Shown: piece by piece, positions 53,270 to 64,000 of the stretch | Position numbering within the stretch: position 1 is the first letter of the stretch | Layout: every line of letters starts with the position of its first letter | Origin: Cyanoderma ruficeps | Lineage: Eukaryota > Chordata > Aves > Passeriformes > Timaliidae | DNA: 64,000 nucleotides | NCBI GenBank assembly: GCA_008694505.1 | Contig: VZDJ01007753.1 | Location: 12,836,853 to 12,900,852 of the forward strand | Reading direction: 5' to 3' | Program-made: the position numbers and the translations under genes | Notes under the pieces: model-generated | What the model was told of the DNA's origin: nothing | Databases searched by the model: none | Seen by the model: only the letters and a program-made list of their open reading frames with translations

Positions 53270-53498
53270 GGATTATCATGGATAATCAGAAGAAATTCTT
53301 TCCTGTGAGGGCGATGAAGCACTGGAACAGGTTTCCCAGTGGGGTTGTGAATGTCCATCCTTGGAAGTGCTCAAGGCCAGGTTGGATGGGACTCTGAGCA
53401 ACCTGGTCTAATGGAAGGTGTCCCTGCCCTGGCAGAGGGTTGGAACTAGGTGATCTTTAGGGTCTCTTCCAGCCCAAATCATTCTGTGATTCTGTGAT
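53270..53498 (+). mobile_element. CR1 LINE, short 3' end
   Basis: About 230 bases match the end of CR1: AGAAATTCTTTCCTGTGAGG, then GAAGCACTGGAACAGGTTTC, CTCAAGGCCAGGTTGGATGG and the tail ATTCTGTGATTCTGTGAT. The match to the general CR1 consensus as I recall it is close, so it is one of the younger insertions here. It is non-coding. Confidence 0.93.
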
Positions 53499-55923
53499 CC
53501 AGTTGGACAGTTGGAGAACAGGACCAGAAGAAAAACTTATTAGCATATGTGGACTTTGACTAACACCCCTTTCTCTCCACACAGAGTTTTCATTCTGGAA
53601 TAATAGTGACTTCTGCTGAGTGCATGATGCTTGTTCTGTGGCTCCAGGTCTGTGTCCTGACCCAGCAGGAGGAGGGGCAGAAATGAAAGTGCCAAAGCAG
53701 AGATGAAAGATACATGGATCTTAATGCCTTTTATCACCCTCTTCACTAAACTAAAGCTCAGTGAATTTCCAAATTGAGATGTTGCTGCATGATGACAGTG
53801 CAATTCAGTGTTCTCTGAGTTTCTTTACAGAAATGAATGTGGGGTTTTGGCTGAGTGTGATGGCAGATGTTAAAAGACAGCATGTTTTCCTGACTTACCT
53901 GTCAAGACACGCTAAAAAACTCACAAGGAAAGCAGCATTCCTGTAGGAAAATGCCCCAGTACATGGAGAGTTTTTTCAGATAGATTTGCAAAGCCTGCTG
54001 TCAGAAAACAGTAGTTAGTGGCATGTGACTTTTTCTCCAAGTATATTTAGTGTAGCCTTTGATGGATAAAATGACTAAAGGAATGTTTCCATTGGTAAAA
54101 CATAGCGTTAGAAGTTGATTTATCAAGCAAAGTAAAACTAATCTCATCCTTTCTGGAAGTTTTCTGTTAACTGCAGGTAGTCAGGATGCAGACCAGATTT
54201 ACCCAACTTGTAAAAATTTTTGGGTTGCTAAATCAGCTCATAGCAGACATTGAGTTCAGACATAACGATGAAACAAAAATGTTTTTTGTTGTCCTGATAT
54301 GTAATCCCAGCTGGCACTCAGCTATCCATTAGTTCCCATAGGGGACCACTGCTGGACTCCACAGGTTTATCCTAACTTGAGATTCGATGATTAACCATAA
54401 AGAACCAGCATATTCTCTCTAGCTTTTACTCAGGTGGGTGATGTGGCAGGTCTTAGAGAAATGACTGGAGGGTAGCATTCCAGTGACTGGGGGAAGGGTT
54501 TGAAAACAACTTCTGCAGGTTCAGAGTTCCAGGAAAAAAATGATGATTATTTGCCCACTGAAGTGAGAAAGAGAGAGCAGATGTGGCTATGCAGCTATAA
54601 AAGAAAACAGAAAAGAAAAATCTAAAACTTGTTCTTTGTTTGATTAGGACCTTACATTGCAGTTAAATTAAAATCATACATTGGCTGATACAAAGTGCAG
54701 GAACACAAACTCACAGAAGGAAGATTGAGGACATAAAACCATTACAGAGAGGACAGTGAACAAGCCTTGAGAGCACGCCACAAGGTTCCAGTATCTCTTG
54801 TAACATCATCACAATTTTCAGGACAACAGTCTTCAACAGGAAGGTGTAACACAGAAGTTGCAACTCCTATAATGTATAGACAGTCAAAATTGCTTTCTTA
54901 TTTGCTACATCTTTGTGGAGCTCAGGTTCCACAGGTTCCTATTAGTTCCTGGACAAATAAACCTACAATTAACAGTTGTTTTCATCCTTAGTGAGGAAAT
55001 TAGAGAAGAACATGAAAGAATCACTGCAAGGTTTTGCCCAACTGATGGTGCCATAGCGTGCTGCTGGATGACTGGGAATGTGAATGAAAGTGGAAGGCAA
55101 CAGAGAACAGGAAGGAAAGCCTGTACAGCCTGTGTTTAACTGGAATATTTACTCTCATCTTGATGACCTTTAATATCTCTAAGTATTTGTTACAACTCAG
55201 GGTTAAAAGAAAATTGACAAATACAGCATCAACTCTGAGAATAGCCCAGGAACCTCATTTTCTGGTGAGTGTGATTGGAGGATGAAAATATTCATTCAGC
55301 TGCACTGAAGCAAACTATTGCTTAGGTCCATAAGTTTAAGTATCTTAAGCCAGGTGAGAAGGTTAAAATAAAAACCCTGTAAATAAGTCTTGCTCATTTT
55401 TGAAGAATAATTCCCATTGGAATAGCCTGAATTGCACTGCTTGTACTGAGCATTCTTTCTCACAAAGTGTCTGTCACCCCAGTAGGTCTGTTGCTGGTAT
55501 AGTCTCTCTGGCAGTGTCCTTTTGCTTCATATGGTTTTATCTTCACAGGTAAAAAAACCCAGGACTTTTGTGGGTAAATCCTCCTGCTACATGGCTCCTA
55601 GCCCAGCTACCTGGAGCAAGGAAATTGTCCTTTACTCCATCCTCTGAGTTCTCTGAGTCCTCTCTCTCTAGAACTTGACTGCAGTGTGCAGTCTGCCTTT
55701 GGGGCCTTCCTCTCTCACTCTCTTAACTGAGATCTTTATGGTATTTACTGCCAAAGTGCCAGATACTTTCTTTTGCCTATCAAAATACCTCCTGGTATTC
55801 CAGGCCAGACTGTTAATCCTTTAGGCCAGTGTGATCTGCCTTCTGGTGCTGCAGCAATATGATTCCTGTTTGGAGAGATGAAATACTACAATAAACCCTT
55901 ATTCCACAGTCTCAGCATCTCTT

Positions 55924-55963
55924 GTGCACACCAGGAAAAAGAAGTGCACACCAGGAAAAAGAA
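55924..55963 (+). repeat. Perfect 20-bp tandem duplication
   Basis: GTGCACACCAGGAAAAAGAA is present twice in direct succession. No gene spans it. Confidence 0.9.
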
Positions 55964-57823
55964 ATACACAGATAAACCAGGTTAAGAATGGAAATTATGT
56001 TTGGGAGTGAGAAAAGAGATGGTTTAACTTTGGCATTACTGTAACTGTAATGGGATCCACATGAAAATTCCAACTGTTGAAATAGTTTCAGTTTTTTATG
56101 TCTAAAGGTAGCAGTGTTAAACACTGCACAGCAACAGACTTTTGGTTTTCTCAAGATGTGGTTTCCAGTCTCCTCTGGCCTCTGCTTTCACAGAAGCTAT
56201 TTGTCACTGAACTCCTTCCCATCATTGGCTGGGTTTTTTCACTGTTTATTGCTGGTGTAGTTTCAATGATTGCTGATCAACAGTTGACTTAACTGCACGT
56301 GCAAAACAACTTTACAGTATTCAACATATTTTATGAACTGCAGTTTAAACTCAAATGTTCTAGCCGTGTTTTCTGTTCTTCCACTTCTGGCCAGTGTTAG
56401 AGTATGTTTCTTTACTTTGAAATTTTAGTCCTGTTTTCTTGGGCTGTGTGTACATGGTGGAGAGTTGGATTTGTGTAATGTGTTCATTTAGAAAAGGATG
56501 TAAAAAATTATTACATCTTAAAGCATTAGTTTGCTGGAATAACTCCTTGCTCCCACCTAGGATTTATTCAGCCATATTCTGTACTAAAACACAGTTTGGT
56601 CTAAATTAATATATTTTAAAATATAATGGTAACCAAAAAGGCAGATGCAATGTGTCACCCTGGCACTTCAAATATGTATGACGAATTTTCTTAAATTATG
56701 TTAAAGAAGAAAAATCTTAATGTCAGAACTATCATGTTTTCATTTTGGTCAGTGAATTTACATCATTTCACATAACATCATTTTAGCTTAAACAGAGTTC
56801 TTGGGGCTTGGTTTGAAACAGCAGGTTTAATCATATCCTGAAATGCAAAATAACGGTAGTGGCTTCTGCCAAAAAAGTCTCTCCAGAAAGTCTTCTTTTT
56901 CCTGAGTATGGCTGGAGTTGAGGCACTTGAAAATAATTTTTGCCTTTCCACAGATCTTTGAGTACAGAGAAGCTGATTTATTATGTTAGAGGACTCTCCC
57001 TTGAGTCAAGGAAACATTCAAAATTAAGCACTTTCTATATTAATGCCATAATACATGTCTGTCATTCAAGTCGTGACATATAGTTTCCAAAAGGCATCCC
57101 GAATGCTTCAGACAATGTTTTACCTCCCAGGATTATGCCAGAGTTAAAAAAAATAACCATGTTCATCAAAAGCAGAGAAAGGCCAGAGTCATAAGTGAAT
57201 CACTGATTTTGTTACTCATGTGCTCTTATACAGATTTTGCTTTTGAGGATGTGCTACAATTAATTTCTCTTTGATGTTGGAAGAAGTGATGCATTTGCAT
57301 CATTATCTGATGCTCTTAATCTGTATTGGATGAGTGGAACAGACAGTATGTGGTATCTTGGGAAAAGAAATCTTGCTAACTATAGTCCAAGAAGGATGTT
57401 CATTACACAGGGTTTCACTAATTCAAATAATTGAAACATTTTCAGCTGTCCTTAAATATTAGGGTGAGAGCTAGGGAGATCAGGGCTTTGCTCTTGCAGC
57501 TTACAGGATTTAAAAAACCTTTTAGTAACAGCTGATCCAACTCTACTGCTTCAATTTTGTTTCATATCTCATTCTTCAGTGATATTCCTGGCAAAACTCC
57601 CACTGAAATTAAAGGACTCTTGCATAAGGTAGGACTAGGGAATCTGGATAATTAATATTTTGGAATAAAAAGAAAACCCTTGTGGGTATCACAAGCAGGT
57701 CTGTCCTACAAGTGTAGAAATGGGGTGACCTTTCTATTGTTGAATGTCCTTTTTGAAATCCATGTGTCTCAATAGAAGAATAAAACTAATTGTCTTTTCA
57801 CTGGTGGATTGATTCTGTTCCAG

Positions 57824-57883
57824 GACAGAAAAATCACCTCCAGCAAACTCAAAGCTATTAAAATTTCCTGGGTCATGCAAATG
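57824..57883 (+). other. Exon-like segment, possible 5'UTR or cryptic exon
   Basis: A 60-base segment is bounded by a plausible acceptor (gattctgttccag ending at 57823) and a strong donor (ATG|GTGAGT at 57884). It is open in one frame, and its length is a multiple of three. It lies between the CpG island and the C1QTNF4 coding exon on the same strand, so it could be an alternative untranslated exon of that gene. Its 20 codons show no known motif. Paired splice-like motifs also occur by chance in introns, so the call is tentative. Confidence 0.22.
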
Positions 57884-59635
57884 GTGAGTTCTGACTTGCT
57901 TTTCAAGAAAGTTTTGCAGCTCTTATTCTACTATGTGAGTCAGTACCACTTTAGTCCCTTTTTTCAGGTCACTAATTTAATGCCAGTGTCTGTGAGAATT
58001 GTTTAGCTGCGTCATGTGTTTTGTGCCTCCTATTCCAAAATTAGTTTCTTGACTTCTCTGTGGGCTGCTGTCCCTGCTGGTACTGGCTAAAGTAAAAGCA
58101 GTAGCCTACCTAATTTAGCCCTTGGGCTTGCTTAGCTTCTGTGGTGTTGGGAGAATAAGGAATGGCAGGGCAGGGGAGAAAGGGCCCTGATATGTGCATA
58201 AATATAATGAGAATAGCACAGCTGCCACATGCTGAAGACCTACTTTCCATCTCTAGCCTGGGTCTTTCACCTCACTCTTCAGTTTTAAAACTTTGATCAT
58301 AGCATAAACTCAAGGCTGATGCCACAGTGTCCATGGGCAGCTTCACATCCCCGGTGCTCTCTCTTCCCTGCCAGAAGAAAACTATACCAGTAAAAGAGAC
58401 TTGGACACCAGAAACAATTTTTTGGGGAGGAACAGGACACTTTGGCAGCTTTATCTTTCAGAATTACTATGACAATACTCAAGTCCAAAAGCTGTCACCA
58501 GTGGCCTCTGTTTATGGCACCCCTGTAGCTGGATGTGTCTTCCTAATGATTAGCAAATTATTCTTCGACTGGTTTAGTGTGAGAGGTAGTTATTAGATAC
58601 TTTCTAAATTATTTTTAAAAAAACCTAAATAGTGCTGAAAGTGGTGAGTGGGAGCTGTCAAGGAAACAACTTGCTAATGGAAGCGCAGCATAATAAACTG
58701 CCTTATTTAAATGACTTGCTTTTAGAAAGAGCTAATAAATAAGGGACAGCAGCAGCAGAGGGTCTTTGCAACTGTACTGAGTGATCCAATGTTTAATAAG
58801 TGACCTTATTACAGAGAAATTAGCCTTCAAACAGTAACAAGGATAGTGGTCATTTGAAGGGTCAGATTCACTACACACTTTATTAAGCTTTGTCTGTTTT
58901 GTCTTTCTGTGCTTTTTGGCCAGCAGTGATGTGCTTTCAGTATCCCCCCTGACTCCTGGATATGCTGAACAAGGTCTGGAGCACAGGCAGCATTTCAGAG
59001 AAGCAGGCTTGTTGCTAAAAATGCAAATGCCAAATCCTTTCCTGTCATTTGTTATCTCAAGAGCATGCAGCCATGTCACAGTCATCCTGGTTCTCCATGC
59101 AGCCACACCATGGTGATCACTGGAATAACAATGAATGAGTATGAATTAGGAACATCTAATAGCCCTTATAAGTTTGCCTTCAGGGCTTGGTTTTCTGAGC
59201 TGGAAGCTGGAATGGGCTTGCCATGCTAGATGTAGCACCCTGCAAAAATAATACTGCTGAACCAGAAGCTGAGCTCATGAGTGTGACAGTTTGGGATTTA
59301 GTTCTTGGTGGGACATTAGGGTCTATTAGTATTGTTTAAATGACAGCAGTAGCCAAATGCTGTACAGACACGAGAAGAGAGACATTGCCCTGAGGAGCAC
59401 ATAAACTACAAAGTCAGGAAAAATAAAGACAGCATGGAGGCAGATGCATGACACTTAGCTATGGATTAATAGTTTCATTGAAAATGCTTCAATTTGCTGG
59501 ATGGAAAATAATCTGTCTGTTAGACTTGCTGTAAACTGGTTAATTCCATATAAGTGCCATGGCTAGATTTACTAGGGAGTGAATTTTAACTGTGAGAAGG
59601 CAATTAGCTATGGGATTCAGTTACAGGATCAGGAA

Positions 59636-60958
59636 TCATGACTTAGGAAGTCTCTAGGCCAAGTTCCTGCTGAAAGCAGGGCCAACACTGAGTGCAGGCC
59701 AGGTTGCTCACAGCTTAATCCAGTCTTGTTTGTAAACTTCCAAGGATGGAGATCTCACAATCTCTTTGGGCAAACTGTTACATTCTTAGTTGCTTCCTCG
59801 TGGACTTATTTTGTTTATATCTGGTCTGACTCTTCCCCTTTGGATTTTATGGCCATTGTCTGTTATTCTTCCACCATGCTCATCAGTGCAGTACCTTGCA
59901 CTGTCAGGAACCACTAAAGGCAGTGGAAGGCTGCTACTAGGTCCCTCCCCAAGTTTTCTTCTTTCCATGGTAGACAAGCCCCGTTCAATCAGCCTCTCCT
60001 GGTTGGGCAGGAGCATCAGACCTCAGCCATCTTGGCTGCCCTCTTCTGGAGTCACTCAAGTGCCAGCTGAAGAGGAACAATCACAGTCTGCAGTTCCTGG
60101 CTGTGTTCTGTTCTGCACCCCAGAGTTCTGTAAGCCTTCAGTACCTGCAGGGCACAGCACTATCTCAGGTACAAATTACTGTTCTCCTTGACCCCTAGAT
60201 CCTTTTCAGACCCTTTCCAGACAGACTCCCAACCAGTCAGTCACCAGTCTGTACCAACACACAGGTTAGTCCATTCAGGTACAGTAGTTTGCATTTATCA
60301 TCACTGAATTTCTTTTCAGCCCATTCCCCCAGTCTGTCTGGGTGCCTCTGAACAGCAGCTGTGCCTCCAAGTATATTGGTCAACCATCTGTTTTGGTGTC
60401 ATCTGCAGTCTTGATCAGTGGGTATTCTTTCTGCTTCCCAGGGTATTGATAAATAATATTGAAGAGGATACCTGAAATTAAACATTAAACGCTGGTTGTC
60501 AAGCCTGATAATCGAGTCAATTTCTCACTTTTCTAGTAATCCATTTATCTAACATCACAATTTGGATAAAGGAATGCTCTGGGAAACTGAAACAAAAGCC
60601 TTCCTAAAATGTATGTGACATGCACTGATCTCTTCCCACAAGAAGGCAATCAATTTGATTAGTCTATGCTCAATTAAATAATGTGTGCTAAATCACATGT
60701 CCTTTGATTAAAAATACATTCTAAAAAGAAGATCCCGTGATTTTCCCAGGGACCAAAGTGAGGGGCTAACTGGTCAACCACCCTGTAGTTTCTCAGGTAG
60801 TGTCACTTGTCCTTTCTGAAGATGGGTGCCACATTTGCCTTTCTTCAGTCCCCAGGAACCTCCTTTGATCTCCATCACCTTTCAAAGATGATAGAGAGTG
60901 GCCTCAAAATGGCATCAGTCGGCTTTCTCAGCAACCTTCAGTGCCACCCATGGGGGCC
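59636..60958 (-). mobile_element. Long old CR1 LINE, reverse transcriptase relic
   Basis: About 1.3 kb of an old CR1 lies in reverse. Read on the minus strand, the right end gives the reverse transcriptase region (a stretch translating roughly to A-N-V-A-P-I near 60830). It goes on to the catalytic A-D-D-T-K at about 60392-60406, with both aspartates kept, and ends in the 3' UTR towards 59640. Stops and frameshifts are scattered through it, so no protein is made. An LTR abuts its 5' end at 60959. Confidence 0.85.
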
Positions 60959-61475
60959 TGGAGGAGCAGGCTAGGTCAGGAAAAACATTCTGAATTCAGG
61001 GGCATGGAGAAAAATGCTGAGATGTCGCAGGCAGAATGAGAACTTCAGACAGAGTTTATTAGAGAAGCCCTCCCTTCACAAACAGAAGCCACAAGGTACA
61101 GAAAGGACTCCCTTACTTTTTAAATTCTTTCTGAGAGAGGAGCCGAGGTACAGCTGGATACAATCTTAGCCCCAGACTTGGGGTTTATCTCTAAAGAGTT
61201 ACACAGGTGTAATTGAGCTTTTATACAACTTTGTCCTGCAGAATTAAGGATGGCAAACCAGATATATTTATATAAATAACATTATTTATTTAAATCTATT
61301 GCAGTAAGGATTAGGAGAAAAAACCTTAATCAGAAATATTTACTACATAGTATGGATCGAGGTTACTACTGATTTAGTGCACTGTTTTTGAAGCAATTAT
61401 ATTAAAGCAATTATATTCAAGGTAGCAGAATAATTGTTAAGCAGAGATTAATGTTACTTACCCACACCAACAACT
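60959..61475 (-). mobile_element. Probable LTR of an endogenous retrovirus
   Basis: On the minus strand there is a TATA box GTATAAAAG (61218-61226), then about 160 bases, then AATAAA (61055-61060) followed by CTCTGTCTGAAGTTCTCATT and a U5-like segment ending near 60959. This TATA, R, poly(A), U5 order is typical of LTRs. The left end coincides with the 5' edge of the old CR1. The right end is uncertain (a TGTTGGTGTGGG start on the minus strand near 61475 is plausible). No retroviral genes are attached. Confidence 0.5.
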
Positions 61476-62796
61476 GGGAAAATCTCTTTTGTTCAGCCTC
61501 AAGGAATAACCTTGAGGAGTGTCCTCACTGAAGGGAAGGATCTTAACACACCTTGGGGAGATATGCTAGAAATCTTTGCTGTGCAATAGTGACACTGGCC
61601 TTTTATAGTGTAAAGTGATTGACTTTAATGTGCATCAAAATAGGCATTTTTTTAGATTATGTGTTCTCAGGCTTACTCAGCAAAACATGCTTTCTGCTGA
61701 AAAATGTGTTGGCAGCTTTCTAGTTCCTTCTCTTCAACACTTCTGACCCTCACCTTCAAATCAGGCCCTGCACATCCTTACTGCTTCCAGCTTCAGTCAG
61801 GGACCCTCGGTCTTGCATATCCTTGCAGGTGGGGGGGTGAGAGTTTGGTCAAGCTGGTCTCAGCATTCTTCAGCACTAAGAAGAGCAGTGTTATCCGTGC
61901 TCAGTGTTATCGCTGATCAGCAGCCTCTCCTTGCTCCACTGAACAGCAAACTGTCCTTGCTCAGTCCTTCACCAACAAATTTATAAGCCTGCTTAAGCTG
62001 AGAGCCCTGCTACAGATGTCTGTGAGAGAAGTGATCTAAGGTGAAATTGGGACATGGATGGATATTTCTTTTAGTCTTTGCTAGTGTGGCATTTTCATGT
62101 AATTGAGCATCTAATTTATTCTTGGGTTCTTATATATTAAATCCTCAGATTTCAGTTTTATTCTCAAGTGTGAAAGAGCAGGGATCAAGCTGAATTCCTG
62201 CTGGTGAGTGATTCTAGGTATTATGTCTTGCCAAGGCAGGATCCCATTGCCACCTCAGTCTATGTGCATTCTGTCTGCCTTACTAGGCCATCTCAGATGA
62301 TTCAAATATTTACCCCTTTATCGTTTTTAATGCAAGATTTGTCTTCAACCCTCCCCCCACAATGAGTTGCATGTTTTCCTTCTATTCTGCTGGTCTGTGA
62401 ATTCATTGTTTGCAGGCTGGCAAGGCACCAGTTTTAGGGTGACAGATGGAGCAGACTGAAAACCAGGCAGTTGCCTCCTAGCCTGAATGATATTTTAATA
62501 AGCACAGAGAGGTGACAGAAAGAGAAGCTTCTCACTGGAATGACTGGCAGTTTTGTTTCCAGCCTGAAAGCACTAATAGATAATTTTTGGCCTTGGGCCA
62601 AAAAAAAAGAAATTCACAGAAAATAGAAGCAGAAAATCCTATTAGCTCCTAACTTTTTTTTAGGGGTCAAAGAAGTTTTTATGTCTGGTCTGTTACCCAT
62701 TTAGGGAGTTGTTTTCCCATTTTTGGTATTTCAGTTCCCTGTCAGGAATTGTACACTTTAGGAGACTTTCCTTTTACTTACCATTTTGTTCTCCTT

Positions 62797-62813
62797 TATT
62801 ATTATTATTATTT
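62797..62813 (+). repeat. (ATT)n microsatellite
   Basis: Five ATT units directly precede TTCAG, giving an acceptor-like context in the presumed C1QTNF4 intron. No exon is evident after it. Confidence 0.8.
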
Positions 62814-63440
62814 CAGTAATTTTCTCAATTGTTTTCCTTTCCTAAACATTCCTTCTTCTTCCTATTTCTTTGTACTTTTCACAGATTCATGTTGGAATAA
62901 TGGGATCTAACAACTTACTTGACTTTCAGCTTCCACATCCTGTGAAACAGCTACTGCAAGGCAAAGCAATGGCATCTGCATGGGAATCTCTAGAGCATAT
63001 GTCCTCTTCTCCCTGCCCCTCAACTGTGTCTCAGTTGTGTAATACAGGGTTTGTGTAGGGCTTTGTTTCGTCCTTGGTCTTACGAATAAAAAAAGGGACA
63101 ACAAAAGGGAGCTCTGGCAAAGCCCCAGCAGGCTCTGAGATCCCTCTGCAGTGTGAGCAACGTGGCGTTTGGCAGACAAGCTGTAGGATAGTTGGGCTTT
63201 CACAGGAGAAGGTTCTTTTTCTTGCCATGAGTACAGGTTAAAAACAGTCCAGCTCTCACTACAAAAATATAAAAGTGGTTCTGGGATCTGAACTGCGGTG
63301 TGATCCCATACACTGTTCAGAGAACACACCGGAAACGTCTCAATATTTGGACAGAGATCTTCGTGTTTATTTAGCAATATTCAGGTCTGGATTTCAACTG
63401 GTGTGTGAGCTGTAAATCAGTGTTATTCCTGCTAAAATAT

Positions 63441-63458
63441 GCTTCTTTTTTCTTCCAG
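63441..63458 (+). promoter_or_regulatory. Splice acceptor of the C1QTNF4 coding exon
   Basis: A run of pyrimidines (cttcttttttcttc) leads into CAG ending at 63458, followed five bases later by the start codon. This implies a non-coding upstream exon, because the signal peptide starts immediately inside this exon. The matching donor is not certain; the CpG island donor at 45582/45583 and the exon-like segment at 57824-57883 are candidates. Confidence 0.7.
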
Positions 63459-64000
63459 ATACAATGATGACACTGAACGTTCAGATCATCTTTGGCCTCC
63501 TTTGCTGCATGATTTTTCTTCCTACAGATGGCTTCCCAGCAGACACCAGTGCTGAATTTCGCTCTGCTTTCTCTGTGGCCAGAACCAGCAGCATGGAAGG
63601 GAGCTCTGAGATGGTGATTACCTTTGACAAAGTGTATGTGAATATTGGCAATGATTTTGACCCCAAGACTGGGTTGTTCCGCTGCCGGATCCCGGGAGCC
63701 TACTACTTCTCCTTCACTGTTGGGAAATACCCAAAGAAAAACTTGTCTGTCATGCTAATGAGAAACAAGAATGAGGTGCAGGTAATTGTGTATGATGAAC
63801 ATCACCGCAAGGAACGGAAGGTGGCCAGCCAGAGTGCCATGCTGCAGCTTGACTACGGGGACACAGTTTGGCTGCGCTTACATGGAGATCCCAAGTACGC
63901 TCTTTACAGCAACGTGGGCCCCTATACAACTTTCAATGGCTACCTGATCTATCCAGACACTTCTGCCTTCTTCCAGAATGCTCTCAGCTCTCAAGAGCTG
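63459..64000 (+). CDS. C1QTNF4: C1QTNF4 (CTRP4) coding exon, 5' part; open at window end
   Basis: The frame opens at ATG 63464 (a second ATG follows at once; A at -3 favours either) and runs 179 codons to base 64000 with no stop, so the gene is cut by the window edge. Residues 1 to about 24 form a hydrophobic signal peptide (core [12 protein letters not shown]), so the product should be secreted. Residues 33-165 are a full C1q domain: RSAFSVAR at 33-40, [10 protein letters not shown] at 53-62, [16 protein letters not shown] at 69-84, YGDTVWLRL at 131-139 and FNGYLIYPD at 157-165. There is an NLS sequon at N93 and one mature-region cysteine, C74. No collagen repeat precedes the C1q domain, unlike most CTRPs, and the sequence fits the first of the two tandem C1q domains of C1QTNF4 (about 329 residues in human). 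The second domain should follow outside the window. Family knowledge: a secreted ligand linked to inflammatory signalling and to hypothalamic control of feeding. The exon begins at 63459 after a pyrimidine-rich acceptor ending in CAG, five bases before the ATG; human C1QTNF4 likewise has its coding sequence in one exon. A C1QTNF4-like paralogue is the main alternative. Confidence 0.87.

Larger units (their letters stand above)
53499..59635. other. Presumed intron; one exon-like segment
   Basis: AT-rich unique sequence with the 20-bp tandem duplication at 55924-55963 and the exon-like segment at 57824-57883. Overlapping frames at 58297-58596 and 58732-59116 lack domains. Confidence 0.5.
61476..63458. 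other. Presumed intron directly upstream of C1QTNF4 coding exon
   Basis: It contains the ATT microsatellite, a G-rich run (GTGGGGGGGTGAG) near 61829-61841, and an acceptor-like TTTGTACTTTTCACAG ending at 62884 with no convincing donor after it. A 156-codon minus-strand frame (62907-63377) has no recognisable domain. Confidence 0.5.

Noticed and set aside
62907..63377. 156-codon minus-strand open frame upstream of C1QTNF4
   Set aside because: Lies in the presumed intron; residues show no domain or repeat pattern.
1..64000. CRISPR arrays, prokaryotic operons, tRNA or rRNA genes
   Set aside because: No regularly spaced repeats, no tRNA- or rRNA-like sequence recognised, and all other evidence points to a bird nuclear genome.

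Overview
The window looks like bird nuclear DNA, most likely from a songbird. The evidence is CR1 LINE fragments in both orientations (several ending in the CR1 octamer tail of the ATTCTATG/ATTCTGTG type), a family of endogenous-retrovirus LTRs recalled from passerine genomes, a classical vertebrate CpG island, and a C1q-family gene with bird-like sequence. It is mostly AT-rich and non-coding. Almost all short open frames lack domains, overlap on both strands, or lie inside repeats, so I do not call them genes.

Layout. Positions 1-44,900 form a gene desert. It holds CR1 pieces (4,598-4,989 plus; 13,702-14,489 plus; 21,758-22,625 minus; a tiny tail near 27,200), two copies of one LTR family on the minus strand (10,408-10,992 and 32,212-32,549), and a probable LTR on the plus strand (about 33,010-33,700) containing a short telomere-like (TTAGGG) run and a pyrimidine microsatellite. 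It also has two GC-richer blocks of uncertain origin (about 23,790-24,250 and 26,570-27,165) and simple repeats. A strong CpG island occupies about 44,940-45,870. Downstream lie an old CR1 (49,183-50,085 plus), a young CR1 tail (53,270-53,498 plus), a long old CR1 with decayed reverse transcriptase (59,636-60,958 minus) and an LTR directly abutting it (60,959 to about 61,475, minus).

The only convincing protein-coding sequence is at the right edge. An exon starts at 63,459 behind a good splice acceptor, has an ATG at 63,464, and stays open for 179 codons to the last base. It encodes a signal peptide and a complete C1q domain closely matching the first of the two C1q domains of C1QTNF4 (CTRP4); the second domain should lie beyond the window. 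The CpG island, 18 kb upstream on a path free of other recognised genes, is the best candidate promoter and non-coding first exon for this gene, but the linkage is inferred.

I found no operon-like, CRISPR, RNA-gene or otherwise novel multi-gene system. The points most worth a second look are the CpG-island-to-C1QTNF4 architecture, exon-like islands at 39,468-39,556 and 57,824-57,883, the LTR carrying telomere-like repeats, and several small palindromes and duplications.
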